Notes: generated from the sequence alone by a model not told the origin. Shown: positions 29,861 through 41,724, numbered from the stretch's first letter. The stretch is 62,956 bases of DNA from Staphylococcus simulans (GCF_002902285.1 NZ_PPRU01000039.1:1-62956), one strand, 5' to 3'. Numbers and translations: made by a program.

Positions 29861-32800
29861 TTGATTGATGTAAATAATTTCCATTATATGAAAATCGGCC
29901 TTGCTTCACCTGAAAAGATTCGTTCATGGTCATACGGTGAAGTTAAGAAACCTGAAACAATCAACTATCGTACTTTAAAACCTGAAAAAGATGGTTTATT
30001 CTGTGAAAGAATTTTCGGACCTACAAAAGACTGGGAATGTAGTTGCGGTAAGTACAAACGTGTACGTTATAAAGGCATGGTTTGTGACCGTTGCGGCGTT
30101 GAAGTAACGAAATCAAAAGTACGTCGTGAAAGAATGGGCCACATTGAACTTGCGGCACCAGTTTCACACATTTGGTACTTCAAAGGTATCCCAAGTCGTA
30201 TGGGTCTACTATTAGATATGTCTCCAAGATCACTTGAAGAAGTTATCTACTTCGCATCATATGTTGTGGTTGATCCAGGCCCAACAGGTCTTGAGAAAAA
30301 ATCATTACTTTCTGAAGCAGAATTCAGAGACTATTATGATAAATTCCCTGGTCAATTCGTAGCGAAAATGGGTGCTGAAGGTATTAAAGACCTATTATCT
30401 GAAATTGACTTAGATGAAGAGTTGAAAGACTTACGTACTGAATTAGAATCAGCAACTGGACAAAGATTGACTCGTGCAATCAAACGTTTAGAAGTTGTTG
30501 AATCATTCAGAAACTCTGGTAACGAACCTTCATGGATGATTTTGGATGTACTTCCAATTATCCCACCAGAAATCCGTCCAATGGTTCAATTAGACGGCGG
30601 ACGTTTTGCGACAAGTGACTTGAACGACTTATACCGTCGTGTTATCAACCGTAATAACCGTTTGAAACGTTTATTAGACTTAGGTGCGCCTGGTATTATC
30701 GTTCAAAACGAAAAACGTATGTTGCAAGAAGCAGTAGACGCATTAATCGATAATGGTCGTCGTGGCCGTCCAGTAACTGGTCCAGGTAACCGTCCATTAA
30801 AATCACTTTCACATATGTTGAAAGGTAAACAAGGTCGTTTCCGTCAAAACTTATTAGGTAAACGTGTTGACTACTCTGGTCGTTCTGTTATCGCAGTAGG
30901 TCCAGGACTTAAAATGTATCAATGTGGTCTACCTAAAGAAATGGCGTTAGAATTATTCAAACCTTTCGTAATGAAAGAATTAGTTCAACGCGAAATTGCG
31001 ACAAACATCAAAAATGCGAAAAGCAAAATTGAACGTATGGAAGATGAAGTATGGGATGTTTTAGAAGACGTTATCAAAGAACATCCAGTACTCCTTAACC
31101 GTGCTCCAACATTGCACAGACTAGGTATCCAAGCGTTCGAACCAACATTAGTTGAAGGCCGTGCGATTCGTTTACATCCATTGGTAACAACAGCTTATAA
31201 CGCTGACTTCGATGGTGACCAAATGGCCGTTCACGTACCTTTATCTAAAGAAGCACAAGCAGAAGCACGTATGTTAATGCTTGCAGCTCAAAACATCTTG
31301 AACCCTAAAGATGGTAAACCAGTTGTTACACCATCACAAGATATGGTACTTGGTAACTATTACCTTACTTTAGAACGTAAAGATGCAGTGAATACAGGTG
31401 CAATCTTTAACGATGCAAATGAAGTATTGAAAGCATACCAAAATGGTTATGTACACTTGCATACACGTATTGGTGTACATGCAGGTTCATTCAATAACCC
31501 TACATTCACTGAAGAACAAAATCGTAAGATCTTGACGACAACTGTCGGTAAAGTAATCTTTAACGAAATCATTCCGGATTCATTTGCTTATATTAATGAA
31601 CCGTCTCAAACAAACTTAGAAGATAAAACACCTGATAAATACTTCGTCAGCGCAAGCGAATTAGGCGAAGGCGGCTTAAAAGCATACTTTGAAGACCAAG
31701 AACTTGTTGAACCATTCAACAAAAAATTCTTAGGAAATATCATTGCAGAAGTGTTCAATCGCTTCAGCATTACTGATACATCAATGATGCTTGACCGTAT
31801 GAAAGACTTAGGTTTCAAATACTCTTCTAAAGCAGGTATCACTGTTGGTGTATCTGACATCGTGGTATTACCTGATAAACAAGAAATCTTAGATGAACAC
31901 GAAAAATTAGTTGAACGTGTTCAAAAACAATATAACCGTGGTTTAATCACTGAAGAAGAACGTTACAATGCTGTCGTTGAAATTTGGACAGATGCTAAGG
32001 ATGAAATTCAAGGTAAATTGATGAAATCCCTAGAAAAAACGAACCCAATCTTCATGATGAGTGACTCTGGTGCCCGTGGTAACGCATCTAACTTTACTCA
32101 GTTAGCTGGTATGCGTGGTCTGATGGCCGCACCATCTGGTAAAATCATCGAGTTACCAATCACATCTTCATTCCGTGAAGGTTTAACAGTGTTAGAGTAC
32201 TTCATCTCTACTCACGGTGCGCGTAAAGGTCTTGCTGATACAGCACTTAAAACTGCCGATTCAGGTTACCTTACTCGTCGTCTTGTTGACGTTGCGCAAG
32301 ATGTTATCGTTCGTGAAGAAGATTGCGGAACTGACCGTGGTCTACTTGTATCTGACATCAAAGAAGGTACAGAAATGATCGAACCATTCATCGAACGTAT
32401 TGAAGGCCGTTACTCTAAAGAAACGGTACGTCATCCAGAAACTGATGAAGTTCTTGTGAAACCAGATCAATTGATTACACCAGAAATCGCAAAACGCATC
32501 ACTGATGCAGGCATTGAACAAATGTACATCCGTTCAGCATTTACATGTAATACATGTCATGGTGTATGTGAAAAATGTTACGGTAAAAACCTTGCGACTG
32601 GTGAAAAAGTTGAAGTGGGTGAAGCGGTTGGTACAATCGCAGCACAATCTATCGGTGAACCAGGTACACAGCTTACAATGCGTACCTTCCATACAGGTGG
32701 GGTAGCCGGAAGCGATATCACTCAAGGTCTTCCACGTATCCAAGAGATCTTCGAAGCACGTAACCCTAAAGGTCAAGCAGTTATTACTGACATTGAAGGT

Positions 32801-33499
32801 ACAGTCGAAGACATCAAACTTGCGAAAGACCGTCAACAAGAAATCGTGATCAAAGGTGCTAACGAAACAAGATCTTATCTTGCTTCAGGTACTTCACGTC
32901 TTAAAGTTGAAAAAGGCCAACACGTTGAACGTGGTGAAGTCTTAACTGAAGGTTCTATCGAACCTAAGAACTACTTATCAGTAGCAGGCTTAAATGCGAC
33001 AGAAAGCTACTTGCTTAAAGAAGTTCAAAAAGTTTACCGTATGCAAGGTGTAGAAATCGACGATAAACACGTTGAGGTTATGGTTCGTCAAATGTTACGT
33101 AAAGTACGTATCATTGAAGCTGGTGATACAAAACTATTACCAGGTTCATTAGTAGACATCCACAACTTTACAGATGCAAACAGAGAAGCATTCAAAGACC
33201 GCAAACGTCCAGCAACTGCAAAACCAGTATTGCTTGGTATTACGAAAGCGTCTCTTGAAACAGAAAGCTTCTTATCAGCAGCATCATTCCAAGAAACAAC
33301 TCGTGTCCTTACAGATGCAGCTATCAAAGGTAAACGCGATGACTTACTCGGCCTTAAAGAGAACGTTATTATCGGTAAATTGATTCCTGCAGGTACAGGT
33401 ATGAGACGTTATAGCGAAGCTAAATACGAAAAACATATCGACCCTCAAGTAAAAGAAGCAGTTGAGGAACTTGCAGCGGATACAAATACACCGCAATAA
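29861..33499 (+). CDS. rpoC: RNA polymerase beta' subunit
   Basis: A 1212-residue beta' subunit. The zinc-binding cysteines Cys60, Cys62, Cys75, Cys78 are at the N-terminus, the catalytic NADFDGDQM loop with Asp449, Asp451, Asp453 at 447-455, and a second cysteine cluster ([13 protein letters not shown]) follows near 895-907. TTG start with AAGGAGG nine bases upstream gives [10 protein letters not shown] as in S. aureus. An upstream in-frame TTG overlaps that ribosome binding site. Confidence 0.98.
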   Translation: MIDVNNFHYMKIGLASPEKIRSWSYGEVKKPETINYRTLKPEKDGLFCERIFGPTKDWECSCGKYKRVRYKGMVCDRCGVEVTKSKVRRERMGHIELAAPVSHIWYFKGIPSRMGLLLDMSPRSLEEVIYFASYVVVDPGPTGLEKKSLLSEAEFRDYYDKFPGQFVAKMGAEGIKDLLSEIDLDEELKDLRTELESATGQRLTRAIKRLEVVESFRNSGNEPSWMILDVLPIIPPEIRPMVQLDGGRFATSDLNDLYRRVINRNNRLKRLLDLGAPGIIVQNEKRMLQEAVDALIDNGRRGRPVTGPGNRPLKSLSHMLKGKQGRFRQNLLGKRVDYSGRSVIAVGPGLKMYQCGLPKEMALELFKPFVMKELVQREIATNIKNAKSKIERMEDEVWDVLEDVIKEHPVLLNRAPTLHRLGIQAFEPTLVEGRAIRLHPLVTTAYNADFDGDQMAVHVPLSKEAQAEARMLMLAAQNILNPKDGKPVVTPSQDMVLGNYYLTLERKDAVNTGAIFNDANEVLKAYQNGYVHLHTRIGVHAGSFNNPTFTEEQNRKILTTTVGKVIFNEIIPDSFAYINEPSQTNLEDKTPDKYFVSASELGEGGLKAYFEDQELVEPFNKKFLGNIIAEVFNRFSITDTSMMLDRMKDLGFKYSSKAGITVGVSDIVVLPDKQEILDEHEKLVERVQKQYNRGLITEEERYNAVVEIWTDAKDEIQGKLMKSLEKTNPIFMMSDSGARGNASNFTQLAGMRGLMAAPSGKIIELPITSSFREGLTVLEYFISTHGARKGLADTALKTADSGYLTRRLVDVAQDVIVREEDCGTDRGLLVSDIKEGTEMIEPFIERIEGRYSKETVRHPETDEVLVKPDQLITPEIAKRITDAGIEQMYIRSAFTCNTCHGVCEKCYGKNLATGEKVEVGEAVGTIAAQSIGEPGTQLTMRTFHTGGVAGSDITQGLPRIQEIFEARNPKGQAVITDIEGTVEDIKLAKDRQQEIVIKGANETRSYLASGTSRLKVEKGQHVERGEVLTEGSIEPKNYLSVAGLNATESYLLKEVQKVYRMQGVEIDDKHVEVMVRQMLRKVRIIEAGDTKLLPGSLVDIHNFTDANREAFKDRKRPATAKPVLLGITKASLETESFLSAASFQETTRVLTDAAIKGKRDDLLGLKENVIIGKLIPAGTGMRRYSEAKYEKHIDPQVKEAVEELAADTNTPQ

Positions 33500-33520
33500 A
33501 AAACTTTAGATTATAAATCA

Positions 33521-33564
33521 GCCAATACCACTTTCTGAATTAGAAAGTCGGTATTGGCTTTTCT
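33521..33564 (+). terminator. rpoBC terminator
   Basis: GCCAATACC-CTTTCT and AGAAAG-GGTATTGGC form a long stem followed by TTTTCT, 22 bases after rpoC. Confidence 0.88.
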
Positions 33565-33659
33565 ATTCTTTGAAATACAGAGAGGATTAAGGATATCTGT
33601 TGAAATTTTCACCGAATTTGTTATCATTAAAAAAGTCAGCATTATATTAAATAATTGTG

Positions 33660-33688
33660 TTGACGCAACCTATGGAAAGTGTTACTAT
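33660..33688 (+). promoter_or_regulatory. Promoter of the L7Ae-like gene and str operon
   Basis: TTGACG (33660-33665), 17 bases, TACTAT (33683-33688), 40 bases before the L7Ae-like gene. It is likely the main promoter for this gene and, by readthrough, rpsL-rpsG-fusA. Confidence 0.7.
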
Positions 33689-33727
33689 TATAAAGGTTGA
33701 TGCAAGCAGAACTTTGGAGGATAATCA

Positions 33728-33982
33728 ATGTCTAATGAAAAAGTTGCACGCTTAAACAAACACCATAAGGTTGTTGGTTTGAAAGAGACGCTCAAAGCAC
33801 TCAAGAAGAACCAAGTTACATCATTGATTATTGCTCAAGACGTTGAAGTTTATTTGCTGTCAGACGTGTTAAGTAAGATCAATCATAGCGATATTCCTGT
33901 TTCATTTTTCGAAAGTAAAAAAGCTTTAGGAGAATATGCAGGTATCAACGTAGATGCAGCAGTCGTTGCTCTATTGAAATGA
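33728..33982 (+). CDS. L7Ae-family K-turn RNA-binding protein (YbxF-like)
   Basis: An 84-residue L7Ae/L30e-fold protein ([24 protein letters not shown]). B. subtilis YbxF binds RNA kink-turns; the family sits between rpoC and rpsL in Firmicutes. Its cellular role is not settled. ATG with TTGGAGG upstream. Confidence 0.9.
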   Translation: MSNEKVARLNKHHKVVGLKETLKALKKNQVTSLIIAQDVEVYLLSDVLSKINHSDIPVSFFESKKALGEYAGINVDAAVVALLK

Positions 33983-33985
33983 GAA

Positions 33986-34018
33986 TTAGTAAGTAATTGC
34001 GCTTACTAAATTTTATTT
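33986..34018 (+). terminator. Weak terminator-like hairpin before rpsL
   Basis: TTAGTAAG (33986-33993) and CTTACTAA (34002-34009) with ATTTTATTT after it. It lies a few bases after the L7Ae-like gene and could reduce readthrough into rpsL. Confidence 0.5.
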
Positions 34019-34079
34019 AACCTAAAAATGAACCACCTGGATGTGTGGGATTATAAAACAGGAGAGGAGGACATCTTAA

Positions 34080-34493
34080 ATGCCTACTATTAACCAATTA
34101 GTACGTAAACCAAGAAAAAGCAAAGCTAAGAAATCAGATTCACCAGCTTTGAACAAAGGTTTTAACAGTATGAGAAAACAATTTACTGACTTGAACTCAC
34201 CACAAAAACGTGGCGTATGTACTCGTGTTGGTACAATGACACCTAAAAAACCTAACTCAGCGTTACGTAAATATGCTCGTGTTCGTTTATCAAACAACAT
34301 CGAAGTAAACGCATATATCCCTGGTATCGGCCATAACTTACAAGAACACAGTGTTGTACTTGTACGTGGAGGTCGTGTAAAAGACTTACCTGGTGTGCGT
34401 TACCATATCGTTCGTGGTGCACTTGATACTTCAGGTGTAGAAGGTCGTATGCAAAGCCGTTCATTATACGGTACAAAACGTCCTAAAAAATAA
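34080..34493 (+). CDS. rpsL: 30S ribosomal protein S12
   Basis: A 137-residue protein. The decoding-site loop [13 protein letters not shown] has the lysine that is changed in streptomycin-resistant mutants intact, and the second loop [15 protein letters not shown] is also wild type. ATG with GGAGAGGAGG upstream. First ribosomal gene of the str operon. Confidence 0.97.
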   Translation: MPTINQLVRKPRKSKAKKSDSPALNKGFNSMRKQFTDLNSPQKRGVCTRVGTMTPKKPNSALRKYARVRLSNNIEVNAYIPGIGHNLQEHSVVLVRGGRVKDLPGVRYHIVRGALDTSGVEGRMQSRSLYGTKRPKK

Positions 34494-34563
34494 GTTTAAG
34501 ATTACGTAAATTTTCGAGATAAATTTTGAGATTATACTATAATATGAAGGGAGGACTCTGATT

Positions 34564-35034
34564 ATGCCTCGTAAAGGATCAGTACCAAAAAGAGACGTCT
34601 TACCAGATCCAATTCACAACTCTAAGTTAGTGACTAAATTGATTAACAAAATCATGTTAGATGGTAAGCGCGGAACAGCTCAAAGAATTCTTTATTCAGC
34701 ATTTGACCTTGTACAAGAACGCAGTGGTCGTGATGCAATGGAAGTATTCGATGAAGCAATTAATAATATCATGCCAGTATTAGAAGTTAAAGCACGCCGT
34801 GTAGGTGGCTCTAACTATCAAGTACCTGTAGAAGTACGTCCAGAGCGTCGTACGACTTTAGGTTTACGTTGGTTAGTTAACTATTCACGTCTTCGTGGTG
34901 AAAAAACTATGGAAGAACGTTTAGCTAACGAAATCTTAGATGCAGCTAACAATACAGGTGGCGCAGTTAAGAAACGTGAAGATGTACACAAAATGGCTGA
35001 AGCGAACAAAGCATTCGCTCATTACCGCTGGTAA
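34564..35034 (+). CDS. rpsG: 30S ribosomal protein S7
   Basis: A 156-residue protein with the conserved [18 protein letters not shown] and [15 protein letters not shown] segments and the C-terminal [13 protein letters not shown]. It nucleates assembly of the 30S head. ATG with AGGGAGG upstream, 70 bases after rpsL. Confidence 0.97.
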   Translation: MPRKGSVPKRDVLPDPIHNSKLVTKLINKIMLDGKRGTAQRILYSAFDLVQERSGRDAMEVFDEAINNIMPVLEVKARRVGGSNYQVPVEVRPERRTTLGLRWLVNYSRLRGEKTMEERLANEILDAANNTGGAVKKREDVHKMAEANKAFAHYRW

Positions 35035-35048
35035 GATTCAAGGTTTAA

Positions 35049-35091
35049 CCCTGAGCGTGTTCAAATGGTATATTCCAAGGCATGCTTAGGG
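35049..35091 (+). other. Hairpin between rpsG and fusA
   Basis: CCCTGAGCGTG (35049-35059) pairs over all 11 positions (two G-T) with CATGCTTAGGG (35081-35091) around a 21-base loop. There is no T run, so not a terminator. It could be a regulatory site for an r-protein or a processing site. Confidence 0.55.
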
Positions 35092-35146
35092 CATCGCCAT
35101 ATTCAAAGTATTTACTCAAGTAATTACTGGAAGGAGAAAAAATACA

Positions 35147-37228
35147 ATGGCTAGAGACTTTTCTTTGGAAAAAACTCGTAACATTGGTATCATGGCCCAC
35201 ATTGACGCTGGTAAAACAACTACAACTGAACGTATCTTGTTTTACACAGGTCGTATCCACAAAATTGGTGAAACTCACGATGGTGGGGCACAAATGGACT
35301 GGATGGAACAAGAACAAGACCGTGGTATCACAATCACATCAGCAGCAACAACTGCACAATGGCATGATTACCGTGTCAACATTATCGATACACCAGGACA
35401 CGTAGACTTCACAGTTGAGGTTGAACGTTCATTACGTGTACTTGACGGTGCGGTTACAGTACTTGATGCTCAATCAGGTGTTGAACCACAAACTGAAACA
35501 GTTTGGCGTCAAGCTACAACTTATGGAGTTCCTCGTATCGTATTCGTAAACAAAATGGACAAAATCGGTGCGAACTTCGAATACGCAGTAAGCACTTTAC
35601 ATGATCGTTTGGATGCAAACGCTCAAGCTGTTCAATTACCAATCGGTGCTGAAGACGAATTCGAAGCAATCATTGACTTAGTTACAATGAAATGTTTCCA
35701 ATACAATGGTGAATTCGGTGAAGAAGTCGTAGAAATCGAAATTCCAGAAGACTACAAAGCGAAAGCAGCTGAAGCTCGCGAAACATTAATCGAATCAGTT
35801 GCAGAAGTTAACGAAGACTTAATGGAAAAATATCTTGAAGGTGAAGAAATTTCAGTTGACGAATTGAAAGCAGCAATCCGTCAAGCTACTTTAGATATCG
35901 AATTCTACCCAGTACTTTGCGGTACTGCATTCAAAAACAAAGGTGTTCAATTAATGCTTGACGCTGTAATTGACTACCTACCATCACCATTAGATGTTAA
36001 ACCAATCATTGGTCACCGTGCTAGCAATCCTGATGAAGAAATCGTTGCTAGAGCAGATGATGATGCAGAATTCGCTGCATTAGCATTCAAAGTTATGACT
36101 GACCCTTACGTTGGTAAATTAACATTCTTCCGTGTGTACTCAGGTACTATGAACTCTGGTTCATACGTGAAAAACTCTACTAAAGACAAACGTGAACGTG
36201 TAGGTCGTTTACTACAAATGCACGCGAACACTCGTAAAGAAATCAGCACAGTTTACTCAGGCGATATCGCAGCTGCGGTAGGTCTTAAAGAAACTGGTAC
36301 TGGTGACACTTTATGTGGTGAGAAAAATGACATTATCTTGGAATCAATGGAATTCCCAGAACCTGTTATTCACTTGTCAGTAGAACCAAAATCTAAAGCT
36401 GACCAAGATAAAATGACTCAAGCTTTAGTTAAATTACAAGAAGAAGACCCAACATTCCATGCACACACTGATGAAGAAACTGGACAAGTTATCATCGGCG
36501 GTATGGGTGAGCTTCACTTAGACATTCTTGTAGACCGTATGAAAAAAGAATTTAACGTTGAAGCTAACGTTGGTGCGCCAATGGTTTCATACCGTGAAAC
36601 ATTCAAAACACCAGCTAAAGTTCAAGGTAAATTCTCTCGTCAATCTGGTGGTCGTGGTCAATACGGTGATGTTCACATTGAATTCACACCAAACGAAGTT
36701 GGCGCAGGATTCGAATTCGAAAACGCTATCGTTGGTGGTGTAGTTCCACGTGAATACATTCCATCAGTTGAAGCTGGTCTTAAAGATGCTATGGAAAACG
36801 GTGTATTAGCTGGTTATCCATTAATCGACGTTAAAGCTAAACTTTACGATGGTTCTTACCATGATGTCGATTCATCTGAAATGGCCTTCAAAATCGCTGC
36901 TTCATTAGCACTTAAAGAAGCTGCTAAAGTTGCAGATCCAGTAATCTTAGAACCAATGATGAAAGTTGAAATCTTAATGCCTGAAGAATACATGGGTGAC
37001 ATCATGGGTGACGTAACAGCTCGTCGTGGACGTGTTGATGGTATGGAACCTCGTGGTAACGCTCAAATGGTTCGTGCATTCGTACCACTTTCAGAAATGT
37101 TCGGTTACGCAACTTCATTACGTTCTAACACTCAAGGTCGCGGTACTTACACTATGTACTTCGATCACTATGAAGAAGTACCTAAATCAATTTCTGAAGA
37201 AATCATCAAGAAAAATAAAGGTGAATAA
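35147..37228 (+). CDS. fusA: Elongation factor G
   Basis: A 693-residue translocase GTPase. The P-loop AHIDAGKTT is at 17-25, DTPGHVDF and NKMDK follow, then domains II-V. It moves tRNAs after peptide transfer and, with RRF, splits ribosomes. ATG with AAGGAG upstream. Fusidic-acid positions were not checked residue by residue. Confidence 0.98.
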   Translation: MARDFSLEKTRNIGIMAHIDAGKTTTTERILFYTGRIHKIGETHDGGAQMDWMEQEQDRGITITSAATTAQWHDYRVNIIDTPGHVDFTVEVERSLRVLDGAVTVLDAQSGVEPQTETVWRQATTYGVPRIVFVNKMDKIGANFEYAVSTLHDRLDANAQAVQLPIGAEDEFEAIIDLVTMKCFQYNGEFGEEVVEIEIPEDYKAKAAEARETLIESVAEVNEDLMEKYLEGEEISVDELKAAIRQATLDIEFYPVLCGTAFKNKGVQLMLDAVIDYLPSPLDVKPIIGHRASNPDEEIVARADDDAEFAALAFKVMTDPYVGKLTFFRVYSGTMNSGSYVKNSTKDKRERVGRLLQMHANTRKEISTVYSGDIAAAVGLKETGTGDTLCGEKNDIILESMEFPEPVIHLSVEPKSKADQDKMTQALVKLQEEDPTFHAHTDEETGQVIIGGMGELHLDILVDRMKKEFNVEANVGAPMVSYRETFKTPAKVQGKFSRQSGGRGQYGDVHIEFTPNEVGAGFEFENAIVGGVVPREYIPSVEAGLKDAMENGVLAGYPLIDVKAKLYDGSYHDVDSSEMAFKIAASLALKEAAKVADPVILEPMMKVEILMPEEYMGDIMGDVTARRGRVDGMEPRGNAQMVRAFVPLSEMFGYATSLRSNTQGRGTYTMYFDHYEEVPKSISEEIIKKNKGE

Positions 37229-37280
37229 TTAAATTCCCTTTAGGAACTTGCACAAGAACTGACTTGACAGGTCTCCTGAA

Positions 37281-37309
37281 TTGATTTTTTGCGGAAAATG
37301 CTTTATAAA
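37281..37309 (+). promoter_or_regulatory. tuf promoter
   Basis: TTGATT (37281-37286), 17 bases, TATAAA (37304-37309) in the fusA-tuf gap, giving a ~100-base leader for tuf. Confidence 0.6.
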
Positions 37310-37342
37310 GGAATTAGTCCTTTATACAACTTAACAATAAAG

Positions 37343-37373
37343 CTCTCATGATGGTGAGAAACTATCATGAGAG
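37343..37373 (+). other. Perfect hairpin in the tuf leader
   Basis: CTCTCATGAT (37343-37352) and ATCATGAGAG (37364-37373) form a 10-bp perfect stem around an 11-base loop, ~44 bases before the tuf ATG and followed only by ATAATTT. It is probably an mRNA-stabilising 5' structure rather than a terminator. Confidence 0.6.
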
Positions 37374-37416
37374 ATAATTTAAATAACTTTTTAACAAGAA
37401 GAGGAGAGATTTCATA

Positions 37417-38604
37417 ATGGCTAAAGAAAAATTCGATCGCTCAAAAGAACATGCCAATATTGGTACTATCGGTCACGTTGACCATGGTAAAACAACATTA
37501 ACAGCTGCAATCGCAACTGTATTAGCAAAAAATGGTGACACTGTAGCACAATCATACGACATGATTGACAACGCTCCAGAAGAAAAAGAACGTGGTATTA
37601 CAATCAATACTTCACACATCGAGTATCAAACTGACAAACGTCACTATGCTCACGTTGACTGCCCAGGACACGCTGACTATGTTAAAAACATGATCACTGG
37701 TGCTGCTCAAATGGACGGCGGTATCTTAGTAGTATCTGCTGCAGATGGTCCAATGCCACAAACTCGTGAACACATCTTATTATCACGTAACGTTGGTGTA
37801 CCAGCTTTAGTTGTATTCTTAAACAAAGCTGACATGGTTGACGACGAAGAATTATTAGAATTAGTTGAAATGGAAGTTCGTGACTTATTATCTGAATACG
37901 ACTTCCCTGGTGACGATGTACCAGTTATCGTTGGTTCTGCATTAAAAGCTTTAGAAGGCGACCCAGAATACGAACAAAAAATCTTAGACTTAATGCAAGC
38001 TGTAGATGACTACATCCCAACTCCAGAACGTGACTCTGATAAACCATTCATGATGCCAGTTGAGGACGTATTCTCAATCACTGGTCGTGGTACTGTAGCA
38101 ACAGGCCGTGTTGAACGTGGTCAAATCAAAGTCGGTGAAGAAGTTGAAATCATCGGTATCACTGAAGAAAGCAAGAAAACAACAGTTACAGGTGTAGAAA
38201 TGTTCCGTAAATTATTAGACTACGCTGAAGCTGGTGACAACATCGGTGCTTTATTACGTGGTGTTGCACGTGAAGACGTACAACGTGGACAAGTATTAGC
38301 AGCTCCTGGCTCTATTACTCCACACACAAAATTCAAAGCTGATGTTTACGTTTTATCTAAAGAAGAAGGTGGACGTCATACTCCATTCTTCACTAACTAC
38401 CGCCCACAATTCTACTTCCGTACTACTGACGTAACTGGCGTTGTTCACTTACCAGAAGGTACTGAAATGGTTATGCCTGGCGATAACGTAGAAATGACTG
38501 TTGAATTGATCGCTCCAATCGCGATTGAAGACGGTACTCGTTTCTCTATCCGTGAAGGTGGACGTACTGTAGGATCAGGCGTTGTTACTGAAATCCAAGC
38601 ATAA
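37417..38604 (+). CDS. tuf: Elongation factor Tu
   Basis: A 395-residue GTPase that delivers aminoacyl-t[11 protein letters not shown] is at 19-26, DCPGHADY with the catalytic His near 85, and NKAD at 136-139; domains II and III follow. ATG with AGAGGAGAG upstream. Very strong codon bias shows high expression. Has its own promoter and terminator. Confidence 0.98.
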   Translation: MAKEKFDRSKEHANIGTIGHVDHGKTTLTAAIATVLAKNGDTVAQSYDMIDNAPEEKERGITINTSHIEYQTDKRHYAHVDCPGHADYVKNMITGAAQMDGGILVVSAADGPMPQTREHILLSRNVGVPALVVFLNKADMVDDEELLELVEMEVRDLLSEYDFPGDDVPVIVGSALKALEGDPEYEQKILDLMQAVDDYIPTPERDSDKPFMMPVEDVFSITGRGTVATGRVERGQIKVGEEVEIIGITEESKKTTVTGVEMFRKLLDYAEAGDNIGALLRGVAREDVQRGQVLAAPGSITPHTKFKADVYVLSKEEGGRHTPFFTNYRPQFYFRTTDVTGVVHLPEGTEMVMPGDNVEMTVELIAPIAIEDGTRFSIREGGRTVGSGVVTEIQA

Positions 38605-38634
38605 TTTCGACTTAACTTAAGTTGATTTTTAATA

Positions 38635-38665
38635 GAGAGCTCCTCTTTTGAGGGGCTCTTTCTTT
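38635..38665 (+). terminator. tuf terminator
   Basis: AGAGCTCCTC, TTTT, GAGGGGCTCT stem followed by TTCTTTT. Confidence 0.9.
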
Positions 38666-38713
38666 TACATATTTTTCTATTGATACGCTCAGTCGTGTGT
38701 TGTTTAACATAAA

Positions 38714-38752
38714 AAATGCGTACACATCATTTCTACATGTGTACGCATTTTT
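38714..38752. terminator. Bidirectional terminator after the M20 amidohydrolase
   Basis: AAAATGCGTACACAT and ATGTGTACGCATTTTT form a perfect stem with an 8-base loop. It lies 9 bases past the minus-strand amidohydrolase gene. Confidence 0.85.
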
Positions 38753-38760
38753 GTTTTGAT

Positions 38761-39942
38761 TTAAAGACGTTCAGAAGATAAAACATTTTCTAATTCTAAT
38801 ATTTTTAAGAACTCGGCAGCTGCGTATTTCAATGCAGCTTCATCAATATCAAAGTAAGGGTTATGATGAGGGTAGTCTGTACCTTTTTGCGCATTACCAC
38901 ATCCTGTTAGAAAGAAAGCGCCAGGTCTCACACGTTGATAAGCTGAGAAATCTTCGCCTACCATCATCATATCTGCTTCAGTAAAGCGTAAATTCATATC
39001 ATGAGCGGCTTGCTTAACTGTTTCATAAGCTTGTTCATTATTATGCACAGGGACATAGCCACGTTCATAATCCATTGTGTATTCAATATCATTCGCAAGC
39101 GCAAGCCCTTGTAGAAGCTTATCAAGTTTATTCATGATATGTGTTTGGAGCTCAGAATCAAATGTGCGCACTGTACCGCGACACATCGCAGAGTCGGGTA
39201 TCACACTATCTGATGAACCGGCTTGAATCATTCCGAAAGTAACCACAGCTTGTTTAATCGGATCGACCGTACGTGAAACGATTTTTTGTGCGCTTAGAAT
39301 AAATTCAGCTAATATCACAATCGGGTCAATCGTTTCATGCGGTTTAGCACCGTGACCGCCTTGACCTTGGATGGTAACGGTAAATTCATCAGGTGAAGCC
39401 ATCATGGCGCCTGGACGTGAATAAATGATGCCTGTGGGATAACCACTCCATAGGTGGTTGCCGTAAACACTGTCTACACCTTCTAAAGCACCATCATCAA
39501 TCATTTGTTGGGCACCGCCAGGAACAATTTCTTCACCATATTGAAAGATTAATACAACGTTGCCTTTTAAATGTGCTAAATGTTCATTAATTATTTGAGC
39601 AACGCCTAAGAGAATCGCAGTATGGCCATCGTGACCGCACGCATGCATACATCCTTCATTTTTAGAACGATAAGGTTTGTCGTTCAGTTCAGTAATCGGA
39701 AGGGCATCGAAGTCAGCACGTAAGGCGACTGTCGGGCCTTCGCCTTGGCCTTTAAATGTTGCGACAATACCGTTTTTTCCTACAGGTCTACGAATCGTAC
39801 AGTCTAATTGTTCGAGCTGATTAACGATATAGTCGTGGGTGTTATGTTCTTCAAATGATAACTCAGGATATTGATGGAGATGTCTTCTGAGTTGAATCAT
39901 AGTTTTTTCTTTATCGTGCGCAAGTTGATACCAATTCAACAT
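38761..39942 (-). CDS. M20 family amidohydrolase/peptidase
   Basis: A 393-residue metallohydrolase of the IAA-amino acid/hippurate hydrolase (AmhX/HipO) type. Metal-site motifs: MHACGHDGHT with Cys102 and His104, the catalytic EE pair at 137-138, and MMVGEDFSAY near the C-terminus. It likely releases amino acids from N-acyl conjugates; the substrate is unknown. ATG at 39942 with GAGGTG upstream; the 32 residues ahead of it in the open frame lack family likeness. In S. aureus a related gene also lies between tuf and kbl. Confidence 0.88.
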   Translation of the reverse strand: MLNWYQLAHDKEKTMIQLRRHLHQYPELSFEEHNTHDYIVNQLEQLDCTIRRPVGKNGIVATFKGQGEGPTVALRADFDALPITELNDKPYRSKNEGCMHACGHDGHTAILLGVAQIINEHLAHLKGNVVLIFQYGEEIVPGGAQQMIDDGALEGVDSVYGNHLWSGYPTGIIYSRPGAMMASPDEFTVTIQGQGGHGAKPHETIDPIVILAEFILSAQKIVSRTVDPIKQAVVTFGMIQAGSSDSVIPDSAMCRGTVRTFDSELQTHIMNKLDKLLQGLALANDIEYTMDYERGYVPVHNNEQAYETVKQAAHDMNLRFTEADMMMVGEDFSAYQRVRPGAFFLTGCGNAQKGTDYPHHNPYFDIDEAALKYAAAEFLKILELENVLSSERL

Positions 39943-40157
39943 GGTATTCACCTCTTCTGTAATTAATATAGATGTCCTTATTATAGCACGCGTTCCACAG
40001 AATAAACTTAAAACGTTCATGTTAAAATAACGCGTCATTTCGACCTTTTAATATACAAAATTTTGTTTTTTCAAAATAACTAATCAGTGTTAACTTTTCT
40101 ATTATAATAAAATACGTTATGATATATGTAATCTAACACAAGGGGGATAATCAACCA

Positions 40158-41345
40158 ATGGTTCAATCATTACATGGTTTTTTAGACGAAAACATTCAAT
40201 ATTTAAAGGATAATGGATTATACAACGAGATTGATATTGTCGAAGGGGCAAATGGACCGGAAATTACAATCAACGGCGAAAAGTATATCAATCTTTCTTC
40301 AAACAACTACTTAGGTTTAGCAACAGACGAAGACTTGAAAAAAGTTGCGAAAGAAGCAATCGATCATTATGGTGTCGGTGCAGGTGCAGTACGTACAATC
40401 AACGGTACACTAGATGTTCATGAAACTTTAGAAAACACATTAGCTGAATTTAAAGGAACAGAAGCAGCGATTGCATATCAATCTGGTTTTAATTGTAATA
40501 TGGCAGCGATTTCTGCGGTTATGAATAAAAATGATGCGATTCTTTCAGATGAGTTAAACCATGCCTCTATTATCGATGGTTGCCGCTTATCTAAAGCTAA
40601 AATTATTCGCGTAAATCATTCAGATATGGACGACTTACGTCAAAAAGCGAAAGAAGCTGTAGAATCAGGTCAATACAATAAAGTGATGTATATCACTGAT
40701 GGTGTGTTCAGTATGGATGGTGACGTAGCAAAGTTACCTGAAATCGTTGAGATTGCGGAAGAGTTTGACTTAATCACTTATGTCGATGATGCGCACGGAT
40801 CAGGTGTTATGGGTAAAGGTGCTGGCACAGTAAAACACTTCGGTTTACAAGATAAAATCGATTTCCAAATCGGTACATTATCTAAAGCAATTGGTGTGGT
40901 CGGCGGTTATGTCGCTGGGACACAAGAGTTAATCGACTGGTTGAAAGTACAATCACGTCCATTCTTATTCTCAACATCTTTAACACCAGAATCTTCAGCA
41001 GCGATTACTGCCGCTGTACGTAAACTTATGGATTCTACAGAACTGCATGACAAACTTTGGGAAAATGCGAATTATCTTAAAGACGGCTTAAAAGAACTAG
41101 GTTATGATATTGGTGAATCAGCAACACCAATCACACCTGTAATTATTGGTGATGAAAAACAAACACAAGAATTCAGTAAACGTCTAAAAGACGAAGGAGT
41201 TTATGTGAAATCTATCGTCTTCCCAACAGTACCACGTGGTACAGGACGTGTACGTAATATGCCTACAGCTGCACATACTAAAGAAATGTTAGATGAAGCA
41301 CTTGAGGCGTATAAAAAAGTAGGTAAAGAACTTGGCGTAATCTAA
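40158..41345 (+). CDS. kbl: Glycine C-acetyltransferase (2-amino-3-ketobutyrate CoA ligase)
   Basis: A 395-residue PLP enzyme of the alpha-oxoamine synthase family that splits 2-amino-3-ketobutyrate with CoA into glycine and acetyl-CoA. DAHGSG is at 211-216 and the PLP lysine is Lys243 ([13 protein letters not shown]). Close relatives make 8-amino-7-oxononanoate in biotin synthesis; the SDR threonine dehydrogenase gene 3.5 kb away supports the threonine route. ATG with AAGGGGGA upstream. Confidence 0.9.
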   Translation: MVQSLHGFLDENIQYLKDNGLYNEIDIVEGANGPEITINGEKYINLSSNNYLGLATDEDLKKVAKEAIDHYGVGAGAVRTINGTLDVHETLENTLAEFKGTEAAIAYQSGFNCNMAAISAVMNKNDAILSDELNHASIIDGCRLSKAKIIRVNHSDMDDLRQKAKEAVESGQYNKVMYITDGVFSMDGDVAKLPEIVEIAEEFDLITYVDDAHGSGVMGKGAGTVKHFGLQDKIDFQIGTLSKAIGVVGGYVAGTQELIDWLKVQSRPFLFSTSLTPESSAAITAAVRKLMDSTELHDKLWENANYLKDGLKELGYDIGESATPITPVIIGDEKQTQEFSKRLKDEGVYVKSIVFPTVPRGTGRVRNMPTAAHTKEMLDEALEAYKKVGKELGVI

Positions 41346-41365
41346 GTAGCTTTATAGAATCAATG

Positions 41366-41409
41366 AAGCGGAACTGTTCAGTTAATTGAACGGTTCCGCT
41401 TTTATTTTA
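41366..41409 (+). terminator. kbl terminator
   Basis: AAGCGGAACTGTTCA and TGAACGGTTCCGCTTTT form a long stem followed by ATTTT. Confidence 0.88.
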
Positions 41410-41454
41410 GAAATCAGTCTATTAGATACTTAGCTGAGTCATTTCTTTTATTGT

Positions 41455-41646
41455 TTAAGTGATATATCTATGATCAAGATAAAACTTCTCTAATGGCTCG
41501 TTATCTTTGATGCATTGTTCAATACGTTCTAATGATTCTTCAAGTGTCATTTGTCTCAAAAACATTCTGCCTGGTGGTTCTCCAAATTTTTTCTCATAAG
41601 CTTTTTCAGCAGCTTCATAGGCATCAATCAATTTGTCATCATACAT
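41455..41646 (-). CDS. 63-residue protein, paralogue A
   Basis: A small acidic/basic helical protein (MYDDKLIDAYEAAEKAYEKK...) I do not recognise. It has no signal peptide or membrane segment. It is identical at 34 of 63 positions to the protein encoded 79 bases upstream on the same strand; both share KDNEPLEKFYLD at 47-58. ATG with AAAGGA ten bases upstream. The pair follows two choloylglycine-hydrolase-family genes. Conservation of a full-length paralogue and a ribosome binding site argue it is a real gene. Confidence 0.75.
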   Translation of the reverse strand: MYDDKLIDAYEAAEKAYEKKFGEPPGRMFLRQMTLEESLERIEQCIKDNEPLEKFYLDHRYIT

Positions 41647-41724
41647 AGTTTTTCATTCCTTTGTGGTTGATTCAGAGGTGTCGTATATATTCATTTTATC
41701 CGTTGAGTGAATACACGAACGTAC

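Noticed and set aside
32505..32839. Extra frames inside rpoC, rpoB, fusA and clpC
   Set aside because: These are other-frame shadows of strongly codon-biased genes with no ribosome binding sites.
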